The notes under the pieces were generated by a model. That model was not told the origin of the DNA. It did no database searches and was given only the letters and a program-made list of their open reading frames with translations. Shown piece after piece: positions 14,984 to 24,586 of a DNA stretch of 64,000 nt (its first letter is position 1; each line of letters begins with the position of its first letter). The translations under genes and the position numbers were made by a program. Source of the DNA: an uncultured Porphyromonadaceae bacterium (GTDB lineage Bacteria > Bacteroidota > Bacteroidia > Bacteroidales > Muribaculaceae); assembly GCA_902491625.1 (NCBI GenBank), contig CABUIO010000007.1:1-64000 (forward strand), in the 5' to 3' direction.

Positions 14984-17410
14984 ATGAAGACAAGATACTA
15001 CCTACTATTATTGGCCGGCACATGTGTGACAGCAGTCAATGCCGATGTCCTCACGCCGCAGCAAGCCTACGAGGCTGCAATGCGACAGACGAATGTCCCC
15101 GGCCTTTCCCGACAGAAATCGGCGCAGGCCGTCGTTCCGATACTCACCGTCAAAGCTGCCGGCGATGCCGCCGTCTACGTCTTTTCCGGCGATAATGGAT
15201 GCCTCGTGGCTTCTGCCGAATCCGAGACTCCGGCGCTTCTCGGCTATCTCGACGCCCCGATGGCGGAGGGGGAGAGAATGCCCGACGCAATGCTTTACTG
15301 GATAGACTATTATGCCAATGAGATCCGGCAGCTCCGAGAAGGCAAGGTGCGTCGTCACCTCCTGAATGCGCAGCAGGATTATGCCGCTGTCGAGCCTTTT
15401 GTCAAGACTACATGGAATCAGGGATCTCCCTACAACAATCTTTGTCCGATGCTCGGAGACGCGCGCAGTGTCACCGGATGTGTCGCCACCGGCATGGCTC
15501 AGGCCATAAAGGTGTTCAACTGGCCGGAAAAGGGCAAAGGGGAAATAAGCTATCGCTGGTCCAACGGTGGCGAGATCCTTTCGGCTGACTTTTCCGAATC
15601 CGTCTATGCCTGGGACAAGATGCTCGACAGCTACACCGGTCACGCGTCGAGAGAGGAGCGCACCGCGGTCGCAATGCTGATGCGCGATTGCGGATACTCG
15701 GTCGGAATGAACTATTCTCCGAGAGCCAGCGGCGCGCAGGATGTCTATATCCCTTCGGCGCTCTACGAATTCTTTGACTATGACCGCAGCATACGTTTCG
15801 AACAGAGGGAATATTTCTACACCGACGAGTGGACCTCGATGGTCTATGAGGAGGTGGCCGCCGGACGTCCCGTGATCTATTGCGGCTCGGGCGAGGCGGG
15901 AGGCCATTGCTTCGTGTGCGACGGCTACAGCTCCGAAGGCTATTTCCATTTCAACTGGGGCTGGGGTGGCGTCAGCGACGGCTATTTCCGTCTGTCCGCA
16001 CTCGCTCCCGGCATCCAGGGCATCGGCGGCAACGACAGCAATTTCAATTCCAACCAGTCGGTCGTCGTGTCGATGCGCCGTCCCGAGGCTGACAGCAAGC
16101 TCGGTATCGTGCTGGCCGCCATGGGATCGTTATATCCGAGAAACGACTCATACACCGCGGGATCATCCGTGAGGTTCGGAGGTGTGTCAATCAACAACTA
16201 TTCGGTGGAGAGCGTCAGCGGTGTCATGGGCCTGAAGCTTATTCCGGCCGAGGGCGAGCCTGTCTATGTGCAGGGACAGAACACTCTGACTTTCGGTACA
16301 GTCCGCTCGGGCGACTACAGCCAGGCGTCATTCAGGGTGCCTGTAGATAATTTCCCTGCTTCAGGCAAATATATCGTGGTTCCTTCGCTCTATTCCGACG
16401 GAGAATGGCATGACGTTGAGATGAGCCGCATCTATTCATGGGATCTGCAATGCACCGTTGCCGACGGCACTGTGTCGTTCGCCAGAGTCAATTCCGAGGC
16501 ACAGCTTGACATCACCGATTTCGAGGTGACATCACCGATCTATGAGGGTAAGCCTTTCTCCGTGAAATTCGACGCCGCCAATGTAGGCACAAAGGATTAT
16601 TACGGCGACATGGTGCTTGTGCTTACAGACGATGCGAACTCGCTGACCAACACAAGCTTCTTTACCGTCGACCTTGCACCCGGGGAGAGCGAGAACCGCA
16701 CTGTCTATACCGAATTCCTCTCGGCTGTAGATCCCGGCGACTACTATCTCTACCTTGTCAATTATTACAGTCAGGTCTATGCCGGACCCGTGAACGTGAC
16801 GATACAGGAGGCTCCGGCCGAGGATGCGAAAGCCGTGCTTTCCGACCTTAAGGTCACGAACGCTATCGAGACCTCCGACGACAACAACGGCAACACAGTC
16901 TATACGGTAGATCCATCCGACATAAAGATTTCCGGCAATGTCACCTGCACGCAGGGTTATCTCAGCGATCCTGTCAGAGCCTATATCTTCAACATCACGG
17001 GCGGAACGGCGCTTGCCGGAGTGGGGCAGTCGTTCAATCTTCTCGCGGAAGGCGCCTCGGCTACGGTGAATTTTGAAGGTGCGTATAGCGCTGCGGAGGA
17101 GAATACGGAATACATGATCGGATTCTTCCTAAACAACGTGCAGCTCAACGAGCTGCTGTATGTGAAGACGCAGGGCGGTAGCTCGGCAACTATGGTGAAG
17201 GCCGGCGATCTCGACTATACCGTCAACGGTGACATGCTTCGTGTCGCAGGCGCTGAATCCGGCGCCCGCACGCGTGTCTACTCAGCCGACGGCATCCTCG
17301 TGGTGGACGCCATCGGTGACGCAGTCGACATCAGCGCCGCCAGATCCGGCGTCTATATGATTGTCGTGACATCCGGCGACAAGGTCTCGGCAGCCAAAAT
17401 TGTCAGATAG
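14984..17410 (+). CDS. C10-family (streptopain/interpain) cysteine protease
   Basis: 808 residues. Signal peptide, then a prodomain (about 20-135) of the Spi type (LTPQQAYEAAMRQ). The catalytic domain begins near TTWNQGSPYN, with the nucleophile Cys166 in TGCVATGMAQ and the catalytic His308 in GGHCFVCDGY; FNWGWGG follows, typical of C10. The C-terminal half is a set of beta-sandwich segments. The last 60 residues (starting DMLRVAGAESG) end in SGVYMIVV plus a basic tail and resemble a type IX-type sorting domain. Probably exported to the cell surface as a zymogen. Relatives include interpain A of Prevotella. Confidence 0.93.
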   Translation: MKTRYYLLLLAGTCVTAVNADVLTPQQAYEAAMRQTNVPGLSRQKSAQAVVPILTVKAAGDAAVYVFSGDNGCLVASAESETPALLGYLDAPMAEGERMPDAMLYWIDYYANEIRQLREGKVRRHLLNAQQDYAAVEPFVKTTWNQGSPYNNLCPMLGDARSVTGCVATGMAQAIKVFNWPEKGKGEISYRWSNGGEILSADFSESVYAWDKMLDSYTGHASREERTAVAMLMRDCGYSVGMNYSPRASGAQDVYIPSALYEFFDYDRSIRFEQREYFYTDEWTSMVYEEVAAGRPVIYCGSGEAGGHCFVCDGYSSEGYFHFNWGWGGVSDGYFRLSALAPGIQGIGGNDSNFNSNQSVVVSMRRPEADSKLGIVLAAMGSLYPRNDSYTAGSSVRFGGVSINNYSVESVSGVMGLKLIPAEGEPVYVQGQNTLTFGTVRSGDYSQASFRVPVDNFPASGKYIVVPSLYSDGEWHDVEMSRIYSWDLQCTVADGTVSFARVNSEAQLDITDFEVTSPIYEGKPFSVKFDAANVGTKDYYGDMVLVLTDDANSLTNTSFFTVDLAPGESENRTVYTEFLSAVDPGDYYLYLVNYYSQVYAGPVNVTIQEAPAEDAKAVLSDLKVTNAIETSDDNNGNTVYTVDPSDIKISGNVTCTQGYLSDPVRAYIFNITGGTALAGVGQSFNLLAEGASATVNFEGAYSAAEENTEYMIGFFLNNVQLNELLYVKTQGGSSATMVKAGDLDYTVNGDMLRVAGAESGARTRVYSADGILVVDAIGDAVDISAARSGVYMIVVTSGDKVSAAKIVR

Positions 17411-17434
17411 CAAAACGATACGGAAATACAAACG

Positions 17435-17466
17435 GATCGGCCGGGCGGGAATTCGTCCGGCCGATC
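17435..17466. terminator. Bidirectional hairpin between convergent genes
   Basis: GATCGGCCGG / CCGGCCGATC, a perfect 10-bp stem with a 12-base loop, between the C10 peptidase (stop 17410) and the minus-strand cysteine desulfidase family gene (stop 17487). The T-runs are weak on both sides. Confidence 0.6.
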
Positions 17467-17486
17467 TGCTATATCCTGTGGTGGAG

Positions 17487-18776
17487 TCAGCAACTCTTGG
17501 TTGTCATTATGCGGAGGACAAGGTCGTCTGTCTCACGCATGGCATCGCGCCCGATGGAGGTGAGATTGTGGATCGTCTCGTCGACATCGTCGTCCACGAT
17601 CCCCTCGGTGGATCTGACGCACTGGCCGTTCATGGCAAGCAGCGCCGACATCAGGGCTGTGCTCACGCCGCTGGAAATCTTCATGGCGCATGATGGCTTG
17701 GCGCCGTCGCAGATCATTCCGGTGAGGTTAGCCACCATGTTTTTCACCGCTGCCGCCACTTGCGGATAGTCGCCGCCCATGAGGTAGACGATGCCGCTCG
17801 AAGCACCGGTCGAGGCGACCACACATCCGCACAGCGCCGACAGACGTCCGAGGCTCTGCTTGATGTAGATGCTCGTGAGGTGGGAGAGGATAAGCGCTCT
17901 CACCGTGTGCTCCTCGTCGGCACCGCAGTCGATTGCGAAACTGACCACCGGCATTGTGGCCGTGATACCCTGATTGCCGCTGCCGGAATTGGACATCACC
18001 GGCACGAGCACTCCGGCCATGCGTGCGTCGCAAGCCGCCGACGTGTAGGCAATGATGTGTTCCACCGGCGTGTCGCCGAAATACTTCTTCCCGCATGTGC
18101 GCACGGTGTAGCCTAATGCGTGGCCGAAACCTTTCTCCAGCGCCATCTCCGCCGCCGCCATGTTCAGGCGTTTAGCTTCGAGGATGAAGGTCAGCTCTTC
18201 GACAGGAGATTCCACGGCATATTCCCACACAGTCCTGAGATCCAGTCTCGGAGCATCGGACTCGTCGCAGTTCTCGCTGTCGAATGTCTTGTGCAGGATG
18301 CTTCTTCCGTCGGATTCTATGTCGATGAAATTGGTGTGGCTTCCCGCGATTACGGCTCTGCATTCATGTCCTCCGGCGCACTTCGCCACAACCTCGATAA
18401 AAAGCTTCGACTGTGCGTCGGAAGCCACATTGATCGAGATCGCGCCTGATGACATGTAGTCTCGGGCCTTCTCCACATCCTGCGGCGTGATGTCGCGGAG
18501 CACTTCGAGACCATAGTCGGCGTTGCCGGCAATGGCGCCTAAGGCAATAGCTACCGGAAGACCGGTCATGCCGGTGCCCGGTATGCCGACTCCCATGGCG
18601 TTCTTGAGCATGTTGCCGCTGAGCGTGACGCCGATGCTGTCAGGCCGGCGGCCAAGTGTTGCTGTGGCCTTCGCCACACAGAGAGCCACCGCCATCGGTT
18701 CGGTGCATCCGATGGCCGGGACGACCTCGCGCTTGATCAGCGAGGTGATGGCATCGCGTAAAGATTGTTTTAGCAT
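17487..18776 (-). CDS. L-cysteine desulfidase family protein (UPF0597, serine dehydratase alpha-like)
   Basis: 429 residues from the ATG at 18776 (longer frame upstream overlaps tdk and is not used). It matches the CyuA/UPF0597 family: N-terminal PAIGCTEPMAVALC, then GNMLKNAMGVGIPGTG, and late Cys residues in LCGCVVASTGASSG and MICDGAKPSCAMK, which are expected to hold a [4Fe-4S] cluster. Family members split cysteine into pyruvate, ammonia and sulfide; some annotations call them serine dehydratase alpha. In gut Bacteroidetes they are candidate H2S producers. It lies 20 bases after tdk on the same strand. Confidence 0.88.
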   Translation of the reverse strand: MLKQSLRDAITSLIKREVVPAIGCTEPMAVALCVAKATATLGRRPDSIGVTLSGNMLKNAMGVGIPGTGMTGLPVAIALGAIAGNADYGLEVLRDITPQDVEKARDYMSSGAISINVASDAQSKLFIEVVAKCAGGHECRAVIAGSHTNFIDIESDGRSILHKTFDSENCDESDAPRLDLRTVWEYAVESPVEELTFILEAKRLNMAAAEMALEKGFGHALGYTVRTCGKKYFGDTPVEHIIAYTSAACDARMAGVLVPVMSNSGSGNQGITATMPVVSFAIDCGADEEHTVRALILSHLTSIYIKQSLGRLSALCGCVVASTGASSGIVYLMGGDYPQVAAAVKNMVANLTGMICDGAKPSCAMKISSGVSTALMSALLAMNGQCVRSTEGIVDDDVDETIHNLTSIGRDAMRETDDLVLRIMTTKSC

Positions 18777-18796
18777 GGTATCTGATATTGTGTTGG

Positions 18797-19456
18797 TCAG
18801 TCCGGGGTGTCGGCGGATCCGTCGTCGTCGGGGAACTCCAGCGGCAGACGGAAACGGCTTCCGCTCTCGATGCGGCGGTTGCGCCAGCATTTGCGGCATA
18901 CCGCCACATACTTGTCGTTGCCGCCGATCTCCACCTGTTCGCCCTCGGTGATTATCTCCCCTTTGGAGTCGATTCGGGCATTGACGATTGTCTTGCGCCC
19001 GCAGTTGCAGGTCGACTTTACTTCCTCGATGCTGTCGGCGATCTCGAAGAGTCGGCGGCTTCCCTCGAAGAGGTGGGTGCGGAAGTCAGTGCGGAGTCCG
19101 AAGCAGATCACGTTGCAGCCGAAATCGTCGACCACGGCTGCGAGTTGGTCTACCTGAGCTTCCGAGAGGAACTGCGCCTCGTCGACGAGGATCCACAGCG
19201 GCCTGACCTCTACCTTTTCGAAGATGTGGCTGATAAAGGCGTAGAGGTTGGTCTCGGCATAGATCCAGTGGCAGGCGCGCTCGATGCCGATGCGCGAACG
19301 GATCACGTTGCGCTCCTCGCGGGTGTCGACTACCGGTTTGAAACATATATACGGCATGTTGCGCTCTTCAAAATTGTAGGCTGTGGTGAGGAGCAGGGCT
19401 GTCTTGGCCGAGCCCATGGTGCCGTAGCGGAAATATAGTTTGCCTATTCTGTCCAT
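18797..19456 (-). CDS. tdk: Thymidine kinase
   Basis: 219 residues. P-loop GTMGSAKT at residues 12-19, the switch region FKPVVDTREERN, ILVDEAQFLS (Walker B type), and a C-terminal zinc-binding region with paired cysteines (CNCG and CRKCWRNR). This is the type II TK for pyrimidine salvage. It is between the PerM-type permease (27 bases) and the cysteine desulfidase gene, all minus strand. Confidence 0.95.
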   Translation of the reverse strand: MDRIGKLYFRYGTMGSAKTALLLTTAYNFEERNMPYICFKPVVDTREERNVIRSRIGIERACHWIYAETNLYAFISHIFEKVEVRPLWILVDEAQFLSEAQVDQLAAVVDDFGCNVICFGLRTDFRTHLFEGSRRLFEIADSIEEVKSTCNCGRKTIVNARIDSKGEIITEGEQVEIGGNDKYVAVCRKCWRNRRIESGSRFRLPLEFPDDDGSADTPD

Positions 19457-19483
19457 GTTGATTTGATCTGGTTTTGACGCGTC

Positions 19484-20629
19484 TCAGAAAGGAGTGTCGA
19501 GCGGCGAGCCGTTGTTGTCGGCTTTTGAGGTGTCGTCAAGTTTGTCGCGCCGCCTGTAAGGCTCAACAACATAGCGGTCGTAGTAGGAGAGGATGAGGGT
19601 GGTGAGCGGGAGGGCTATGATAAGGCCTAAGAATCCGAGCAGACATCCCCAGATGGAGAGCGAGAGGAGGATGATGGCAGGATTCAGACCCATGGCTTTT
19701 CCCATGATCTTGGGGGTGAGGTAAAGGTCCTGGATCGACTGTACGATGATGTAGACGGCCATGCTCTCCCAGAAGATCACCCAGAAGTCTATGCCGGTGT
19801 CCACGGAACTGATGAGGCAGAGCAGAGCCGTGATGGGGAGAGAGACAAGCTGCAGATAAGGCACCATGTTCATCACGCCGATTGTCAGGCCGAGCGCTAC
19901 GCCCATCGGCAGATCGATGATGGCGAAGCCGATGGCAAAGAGGATGCCGACGATCATGGCGATGAGAAACTGGCCGCGGAAATAGTTGTGCATGGCATTG
20001 CGCACGTCGTTGGCTACCTCCATGACTCTGGAGCGATGGGTGTGGGGAATCAGCTGCTTGAAGCTCAGCATCAGTTTCTCGTAGTCGATCATGATGAAGA
20101 TCACGTAAAGAATCACGATGAGCCAGCTGCACAGACCTATGATGAAGCTTAGCCCGCTGCTGAGGAATGTCCAGCTGCTTGAGACAGCCTGCGTCAGGAT
20201 CTCTTTCCATTCCTCCGGAGTAAAGAGCTTGCTTATGCGGTTGAAGTCGAGGTTTTCTTTCAGGAATTCGTGGATTTCCGGTGGAAGGTAAGGTGTGTTC
20301 ATCGTGGCCGATGCGTAGCGTTTGAGCAGATCGCCCATATGCGCGGCCTCGTTGATGATGTAGGGGATGAACACTATGCCCAGAATCACGGTGAGCACCG
20401 TGATTTCAAACAGAGTGATGATGACCGGAATCACACGTCCTCTGGTTTTCAGGATCTTGCGGTTCCAGAGCACCACAGGCTCCAGCGTGTAGGCTATCAG
20501 ACACGACACAAGGAAGGGGAGAAGCACGCCCTTCAGTGTGTCGAGGAGGAGGAGCAATGCAATGATGCCGCACACCGTGAAGAAAATGCGCGCCACACGG
20601 TCGAATGTATATGGTCGTCTATAGCTCAT
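19484..20629 (-). CDS. AI-2E/PerM-family membrane transporter
   Basis: 381 residues with seven or eight membrane helices and the typical PerM layout: N-terminal pair of helices, a central amphipathic stretch (residues 80-160), and conserved PYLQLVSLPITALL near residue 260. The family includes TqsA (autoinducer-2 export) and Na+/H+ antiporters; the substrate here is unknown. C-terminal tail is cytosolic and charged. It heads the minus-strand run PerM-tdk-cysteine desulfidase and is divergent from dacB (129 bases). Confidence 0.88.
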   Translation of the reverse strand: MSYRRPYTFDRVARIFFTVCGIIALLLLLDTLKGVLLPFLVSCLIAYTLEPVVLWNRKILKTRGRVIPVIITLFEITVLTVILGIVFIPYIINEAAHMGDLLKRYASATMNTPYLPPEIHEFLKENLDFNRISKLFTPEEWKEILTQAVSSSWTFLSSGLSFIIGLCSWLIVILYVIFIMIDYEKLMLSFKQLIPHTHRSRVMEVANDVRNAMHNYFRGQFLIAMIVGILFAIGFAIIDLPMGVALGLTIGVMNMVPYLQLVSLPITALLCLISSVDTGIDFWVIFWESMAVYIIVQSIQDLYLTPKIMGKAMGLNPAIILLSLSIWGCLLGFLGLIIALPLTTLILSYYDRYVVEPYRRRDKLDDTSKADNNGSPLDTPF

Positions 20630-20745
20630 TTTGGGGAAGTTACAAATGTTTTCCGGCGCGCTCGGGGGGAGCCATGCCGCAATGCTTTATGGCGTAAAAT
20701 TAGGAAAATAATCTCGAACGGCATAAAAGAAAGTATATATTTTTG

Positions 20746-20753
20746 TAATTTTG
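20746..20753 (+). promoter_or_regulatory. -7 box directly before dacB
   Basis: TAATTTTG, a full consensus match, ending only five bases before the dacB ATG (20759). The expected transcription start is at or next to the start codon, so the mRNA would be leaderless or nearly so. No TTG is found at the -33 distance. Confidence 0.6.
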
Positions 20754-20758
20754 CGGCT

Positions 20759-22006
20759 ATGAGTCAGAACATAAACCAACTATCACGATGTCTTCGACTG
20801 TTTGGATTGGTGGCGATCATGTCGCTGCTTGCAGCCACATCCGCCATATTGCAGGCAAATGACGCAGTGGCGCGTTTTGTGAACGGCGGTGCTGTAGACC
20901 CCGAGAAATGTTCCGTGTTCATTATGGATCTTGGCGACGGCAGGGTGATCGGGGAGCACAATTCCAAAAAGCCGCTCGTGCCCGCCTCTATCAACAAGGT
21001 TGTGACTATCGCCTCACTGCTTGAGAAGTCGGGCATAGGCTATCAGTATGAGACAAAGGTGTATGCCGGCGGACGTATCTCGAATGGCGTGCTTGACGGC
21101 AATCTCATTGTCGTGGGGGGCGGCGATCCGTCGCTCGGCGCCAATGTCGAGCCGAAAGGCACCGACATAATGGGCGAGATCGTGGCTGCCTTGCGCGAAA
21201 ACGGTATTGACACCGTTGCCGGCAACATAGAGATAGAGGAAGGCTTTTTCGCTCTACCTGCGACACCGCCGTCATGGCAGTCGGGCGATCTCCGTCAGGC
21301 TTACGGCACCGGATGCCACAGTCTCAATTATTGCCGCAACGCTTCCGGAAGCGCCGCCGTGGCGGATCCGGCCAAGGTCTTTATAGCACGCTTGCAGAAG
21401 ACCCTGACAGACGCCGGGATCACGGTAGTAGGTGAGGTTTACTATCCCTCCGCCAAACACAAGATGCTGCTCAACCACAAGTCGCCTACGATCGACGAGA
21501 TAATGCGCAGCTGCATGATGCGTTCAGACAATCTCTATGCCGAGGCGTTCATACGCACCCTCGGACGCCTCAACGGCAAGGATGGCAGCCCGGAGGCCGG
21601 TGCGGCGTCAGAGATTGATTTCTGGCGACGCAAACGTCTTCCGGTCGGAGATATCAAGGTAGTGGATGGCAGCGGGCTGTCACGCTCCAACCGTATGACG
21701 GCCGATTTCATGGCTCGGGTGTTGAAATATATGGCGGACAATGTCGATTTCGCATCTTTCTTCCCTCTGGCCGGTCAGGAGGGCACATTGCGCAATTTCC
21801 TCAAGGGTACGTCCCTGGACAGTTATATGGCGCTGAAGACCGGAAGTATGAACGGCATCCAGTGCTACGCCGGATACCTCCTTGACGACAATTACGCTCC
21901 GACGCATGTGGTGGTCGTGATTGTCAATGGTTTCCGGGGATCGAGAGCCGATGTTAAGAAAGGTGTGGCCGACATGCTGCTTGAAATTTTTGGACAGAAC
22001 AGATAA
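20759..22006 (+). CDS. dacB: D-alanyl-D-alanine carboxypeptidase/endopeptidase (PBP4, S13)
   Basis: 415 residues from the ATG at 20759, with a signal anchor near residues 18-33. The three penicillin-binding motifs are present: PASINKV (SxxK nucleophile), RSDNLYAEA (SxN) and LKTGSMNG (KTG). A large insert between the first two motifs is standard for class C PBP4. Periplasmic peptidoglycan trimming. The gene after it starts six bases downstream. The open frame extends 163 codons upstream of this ATG, but those codons lie over the divergent PerM gene. Confidence 0.95.
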   Translation: MSQNINQLSRCLRLFGLVAIMSLLAATSAILQANDAVARFVNGGAVDPEKCSVFIMDLGDGRVIGEHNSKKPLVPASINKVVTIASLLEKSGIGYQYETKVYAGGRISNGVLDGNLIVVGGGDPSLGANVEPKGTDIMGEIVAALRENGIDTVAGNIEIEEGFFALPATPPSWQSGDLRQAYGTGCHSLNYCRNASGSAAVADPAKVFIARLQKTLTDAGITVVGEVYYPSAKHKMLLNHKSPTIDEIMRSCMMRSDNLYAEAFIRTLGRLNGKDGSPEAGAASEIDFWRRKRLPVGDIKVVDGSGLSRSNRMTADFMARVLKYMADNVDFASFFPLAGQEGTLRNFLKGTSLDSYMALKTGSMNGIQCYAGYLLDDNYAPTHVVVVIVNGFRGSRADVKKGVADMLLEIFGQNR

Positions 22007-22011
22007 ATATT

Positions 22012-22845
22012 ATGGAGAAAGACCTTCGCAAGATGCTTGACACTGTCTATGAGGCGGAAGCTCTCATCGAGATGGCTCTCAGACGCAAGCAGAATTCCTC
22101 GACCGACACGGTAAAGAGGCTCGTGGCCGACAAGTGTCGGCAGATGATGGCTATTGCCGACAGCTGGCAGCTGCCGGACACTGAGATGCCGCCGGCATCC
22201 GGCGACGGCGCCGACAACCGCTGCTACGACGCATCGACTGTCCGCACGGTTTCTCCCTCCGATCCCGATGCGGCTGACGACGTCGCCCTTGCCGAGAGCG
22301 AGATGCAGGAGATCGTCGCCATGGCTTCCGAGGATCCCGAGAATGCCGACAAGTCCGACGCTTCTTCATCCTCTCCCGAGGACAGGACGCCCCGGAATCT
22401 GGAGCTTGTCTCGCCGGAGCTGGATCCGGAGATCAGTGAGGACGCCACAGAGGCGAGAATCGATCCTCCGGCCGGATTTGACGCTCCCGACGCGCCGCAG
22501 GTGCTCGTGACGCCTCCGGGCAACGTAGAGTTTGTCGAGGAAGACGATATGGCTTCCGGTGGCGACTCCGACCGCGAGGATGAGGTGGCAGAGGAGGAGC
22601 TTCCCCCTGCACGCCGCGAACGTGCGCCGTTGCTGTCTTTCTTCACTATCAACGACCGCTTCCGTTTCCGCCGTTCCTTGTTTGAGGGCAGCAATCCGCG
22701 GCTTCTGGAGTCTGTCGCCGTAATCGAGTCGCTCGACTCGATGGAGCAGGCCGCAGACTACATGGCCGACGATCTCCAGTGGGACATGGAAAGTCCCGAA
22801 GTGAAGCTCTTCTGCAAAATCATTGACCGCTATTTCAAATCCTGA
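22012..22845 (+). CDS. Conserved acidic protein, unknown function
   Basis: 277 residues. The first 60 and last 70 residues are structured (N-terminal helix with Arg/Lys; C-terminal FFTINDRFRFRRSLFEGS and DLQWDMESPEVKLFCKIIDRYF). Between them lies a long acidic, Ser/Pro-rich linker that is probably disordered. The C-terminal motif is one I associate with an uncharacterised Bacteroidetes family often located near dacB. No membrane span. Its TGA overlaps the rsmI ATG, so translation is coupled. Expected cytosolic; role unknown. Confidence 0.78.
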   Translation: MEKDLRKMLDTVYEAEALIEMALRRKQNSSTDTVKRLVADKCRQMMAIADSWQLPDTEMPPASGDGADNRCYDASTVRTVSPSDPDAADDVALAESEMQEIVAMASEDPENADKSDASSSSPEDRTPRNLELVSPELDPEISEDATEARIDPPAGFDAPDAPQVLVTPPGNVEFVEEDDMASGGDSDREDEVAEEELPPARRERAPLLSFFTINDRFRFRRSLFEGSNPRLLESVAVIESLDSMEQAADYMADDLQWDMESPEVKLFCKIIDRYFKS

Positions 22846-23567
22846 TGGCAGGTAAACTCTATATCGTGCCCACGCCTGTGGGCAATCTGGCCGACATGAC
22901 GTATCGTGCCGTGGAAGTCCTCGGCAAGGTCGATCTGATTCTGGCCGAAGACACGCGCACAAGCAGCGTGCTGATGAAGCATTTCGACATTAAGACTCCG
23001 ATGCGGAGCCACCACAAATACAACGAACATGAGGCTGTCTCGGGCGTCGTGGATCTCATCGAAGGGGGGAGTGACGTCGCGCTCGTCAGCGACGCCGGAA
23101 CTCCCGGTATTTCGGATCCCGGATTCATGCTATCGCGCGAATGCCGCCGCAGAGGCGTGGATGTGGAATGCCTTCCCGGCGCCACTGCTTTTGTGCCGGC
23201 GCTCGTGGCCTCGGGACTGCCCTGCGACAGATTCGTCTTCGAGGGTTTCCTGCCGCCGAAGAAAGGTCGCGCCACACGTCTGCAGCTCCTTGCCGAAGAC
23301 CCGCGCACTGTCGTGATCTATGAGTCGCCCGTCAGGCTTCCGCGCACATTGCGGCAGCTTGCCGAGTCGTTCGGCGCCGACCGACCGGCAGCCGTGGCGC
23401 GGGAGATCTCCAAGCTTCATGAGACTATCCATAAAGGCACCCTCGGCGAACTCGCCGGATATTTCGATCTAAACAAACCGAAAGGAGAGATTGTTATCAT
23501 AATATCCGGCAAAAATTATGCCGCCGATAATATCGTCGATAATATCTCTGAGAGTCTTAATGATTGA
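22845..23567 (+). CDS. rsmI: 16S rRNA (cytidine(1402)-2'-O)-methyltransferase
   Basis: 240 residues, SAM-dependent tetrapyrrole-methylase fold. Signatures seen: YIVPTPVGNLADMTYRA at the N-terminus, LAEDTRTS, VSDAGTPGISDPG, and GATAFVPALVASGLP. These are the RsmI hallmarks. It modifies C1402 of 16S rRNA, tuning start-codon fidelity. ATG overlaps the stop of the upstream acidic protein gene. Length is about 30 residues less than E. coli RsmI, which is usual in Bacteroidetes because the C-terminal helical extension is short. Confidence 0.96.
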   Translation: MAGKLYIVPTPVGNLADMTYRAVEVLGKVDLILAEDTRTSSVLMKHFDIKTPMRSHHKYNEHEAVSGVVDLIEGGSDVALVSDAGTPGISDPGFMLSRECRRRGVDVECLPGATAFVPALVASGLPCDRFVFEGFLPPKKGRATRLQLLAEDPRTVVIYESPVRLPRTLRQLAESFGADRPAAVAREISKLHETIHKGTLGELAGYFDLNKPKGEIVIIISGKNYAADNIVDNISESLND

Positions 23568-23600
23568 ATATTAATAACTAAAAACATCCATATCTCGATT

Positions 23601-24482
23601 ATGAAAAAAACACTATTAGCTATCGCCGCAGTGACACTCCTCGTGTTCTCGGCCTGCGACAAGAAAGCTGAAGAAAAGAGCCGGCAGCTCGAAACCGAGA
23701 ACGTCAAGCTGAGCACCCAGCTCGCCACAGCTCAGGACAGCAAGGATTCGCTCATCTTCATGATGAACGACATCTACAGCGGCATCGAGCAGATCAACGA
23801 GCAGGAGGAACTCCTCTATAATATCCGTGGCAACGGCGATCAGGCCATGCAGCGCCAGACAATCATCGAAAATCTTGCACGCATTCAGCAGGAGCTGAAG
23901 AACAAGCAGGAGATGCTCGACAAATACAGCTCCCAGCTCAACGACGGCAACGACCGCAACAACATGCTCCGCAATCAGGTGAAGTCGCTCCAGAGCAAGC
24001 TTGCCAACTCCGAGTCCCGCGTTTCCGAACTGCGCAAACAGGTAGAAAGCCTTCAGGCCGAGAACGGAGTGCTTCGTCAGGATCTCGCCACCTCGCAGGA
24101 GCAGGTGCGCACGGTGACTTCCGCCAACGATTCCCTCACCAACGAGACTGTGCGCCAGAGCACCGAGCTTAAGAAGAACGAGGTCGACATGAACAAGGTC
24201 TATTATGCGCTCGGAACCAAGAAAGAGCTGAAAAACAACCAGATCCTCGGCAAAGGCAACAAGGTGCTTCAGGGCAACTACAACCAGAACTATTTCACTC
24301 AGGCCGACAAGCGCTCGCTGAAATACATCAACTGCAAGAACAAGAAAGCGGAGGTGCTCAGCAATCAGCCGGCCGATTCCTATCGTTTCGAGGTTGATGC
24401 CAACAAGATTAAGACTCTTGTCATCACCAATCCCGACCGTTTCTGGAACGCTTCGCGCTATCTCGTAATCAAAGTCGGCTAA
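23601..24482 (+). CDS. Cbp1-like coiled-coil lipoprotein (putative adhesin family)
   Basis: 293 residues. Lipoprotein signal MKKTLLAIAAVTLLVFSAC. Residues 25-190 form a long coiled coil with heptads rich in Gln, Asn and Glu. The C-terminal 90 residues contain YYALGTKKELKNNQILG and NPDRFWNASRYLVIKV, which match the family annotated Cbp1 (collagen-binding, GAM1-like) in Bacteroidales. Exposed on the periplasmic or outer-membrane side. The adhesin role is from the family name and is not supported by anything else here. Confidence 0.78.
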   Translation: MKKTLLAIAAVTLLVFSACDKKAEEKSRQLETENVKLSTQLATAQDSKDSLIFMMNDIYSGIEQINEQEELLYNIRGNGDQAMQRQTIIENLARIQQELKNKQEMLDKYSSQLNDGNDRNNMLRNQVKSLQSKLANSESRVSELRKQVESLQAENGVLRQDLATSQEQVRTVTSANDSLTNETVRQSTELKKNEVDMNKVYYALGTKKELKNNQILGKGNKVLQGNYNQNYFTQADKRSLKYINCKNKKAEVLSNQPADSYRFEVDANKIKTLVITNPDRFWNASRYLVIKVG

Positions 24483-24586
24483 GATTTGGCTACTCTTTTG
24501 ACAAAATAACGACTTATTGGCTCAGCCTTCGGAATCCAGCGGTTCCGGAGGCTTCCTATGCTTTATTAAATAATATCAACATTATC

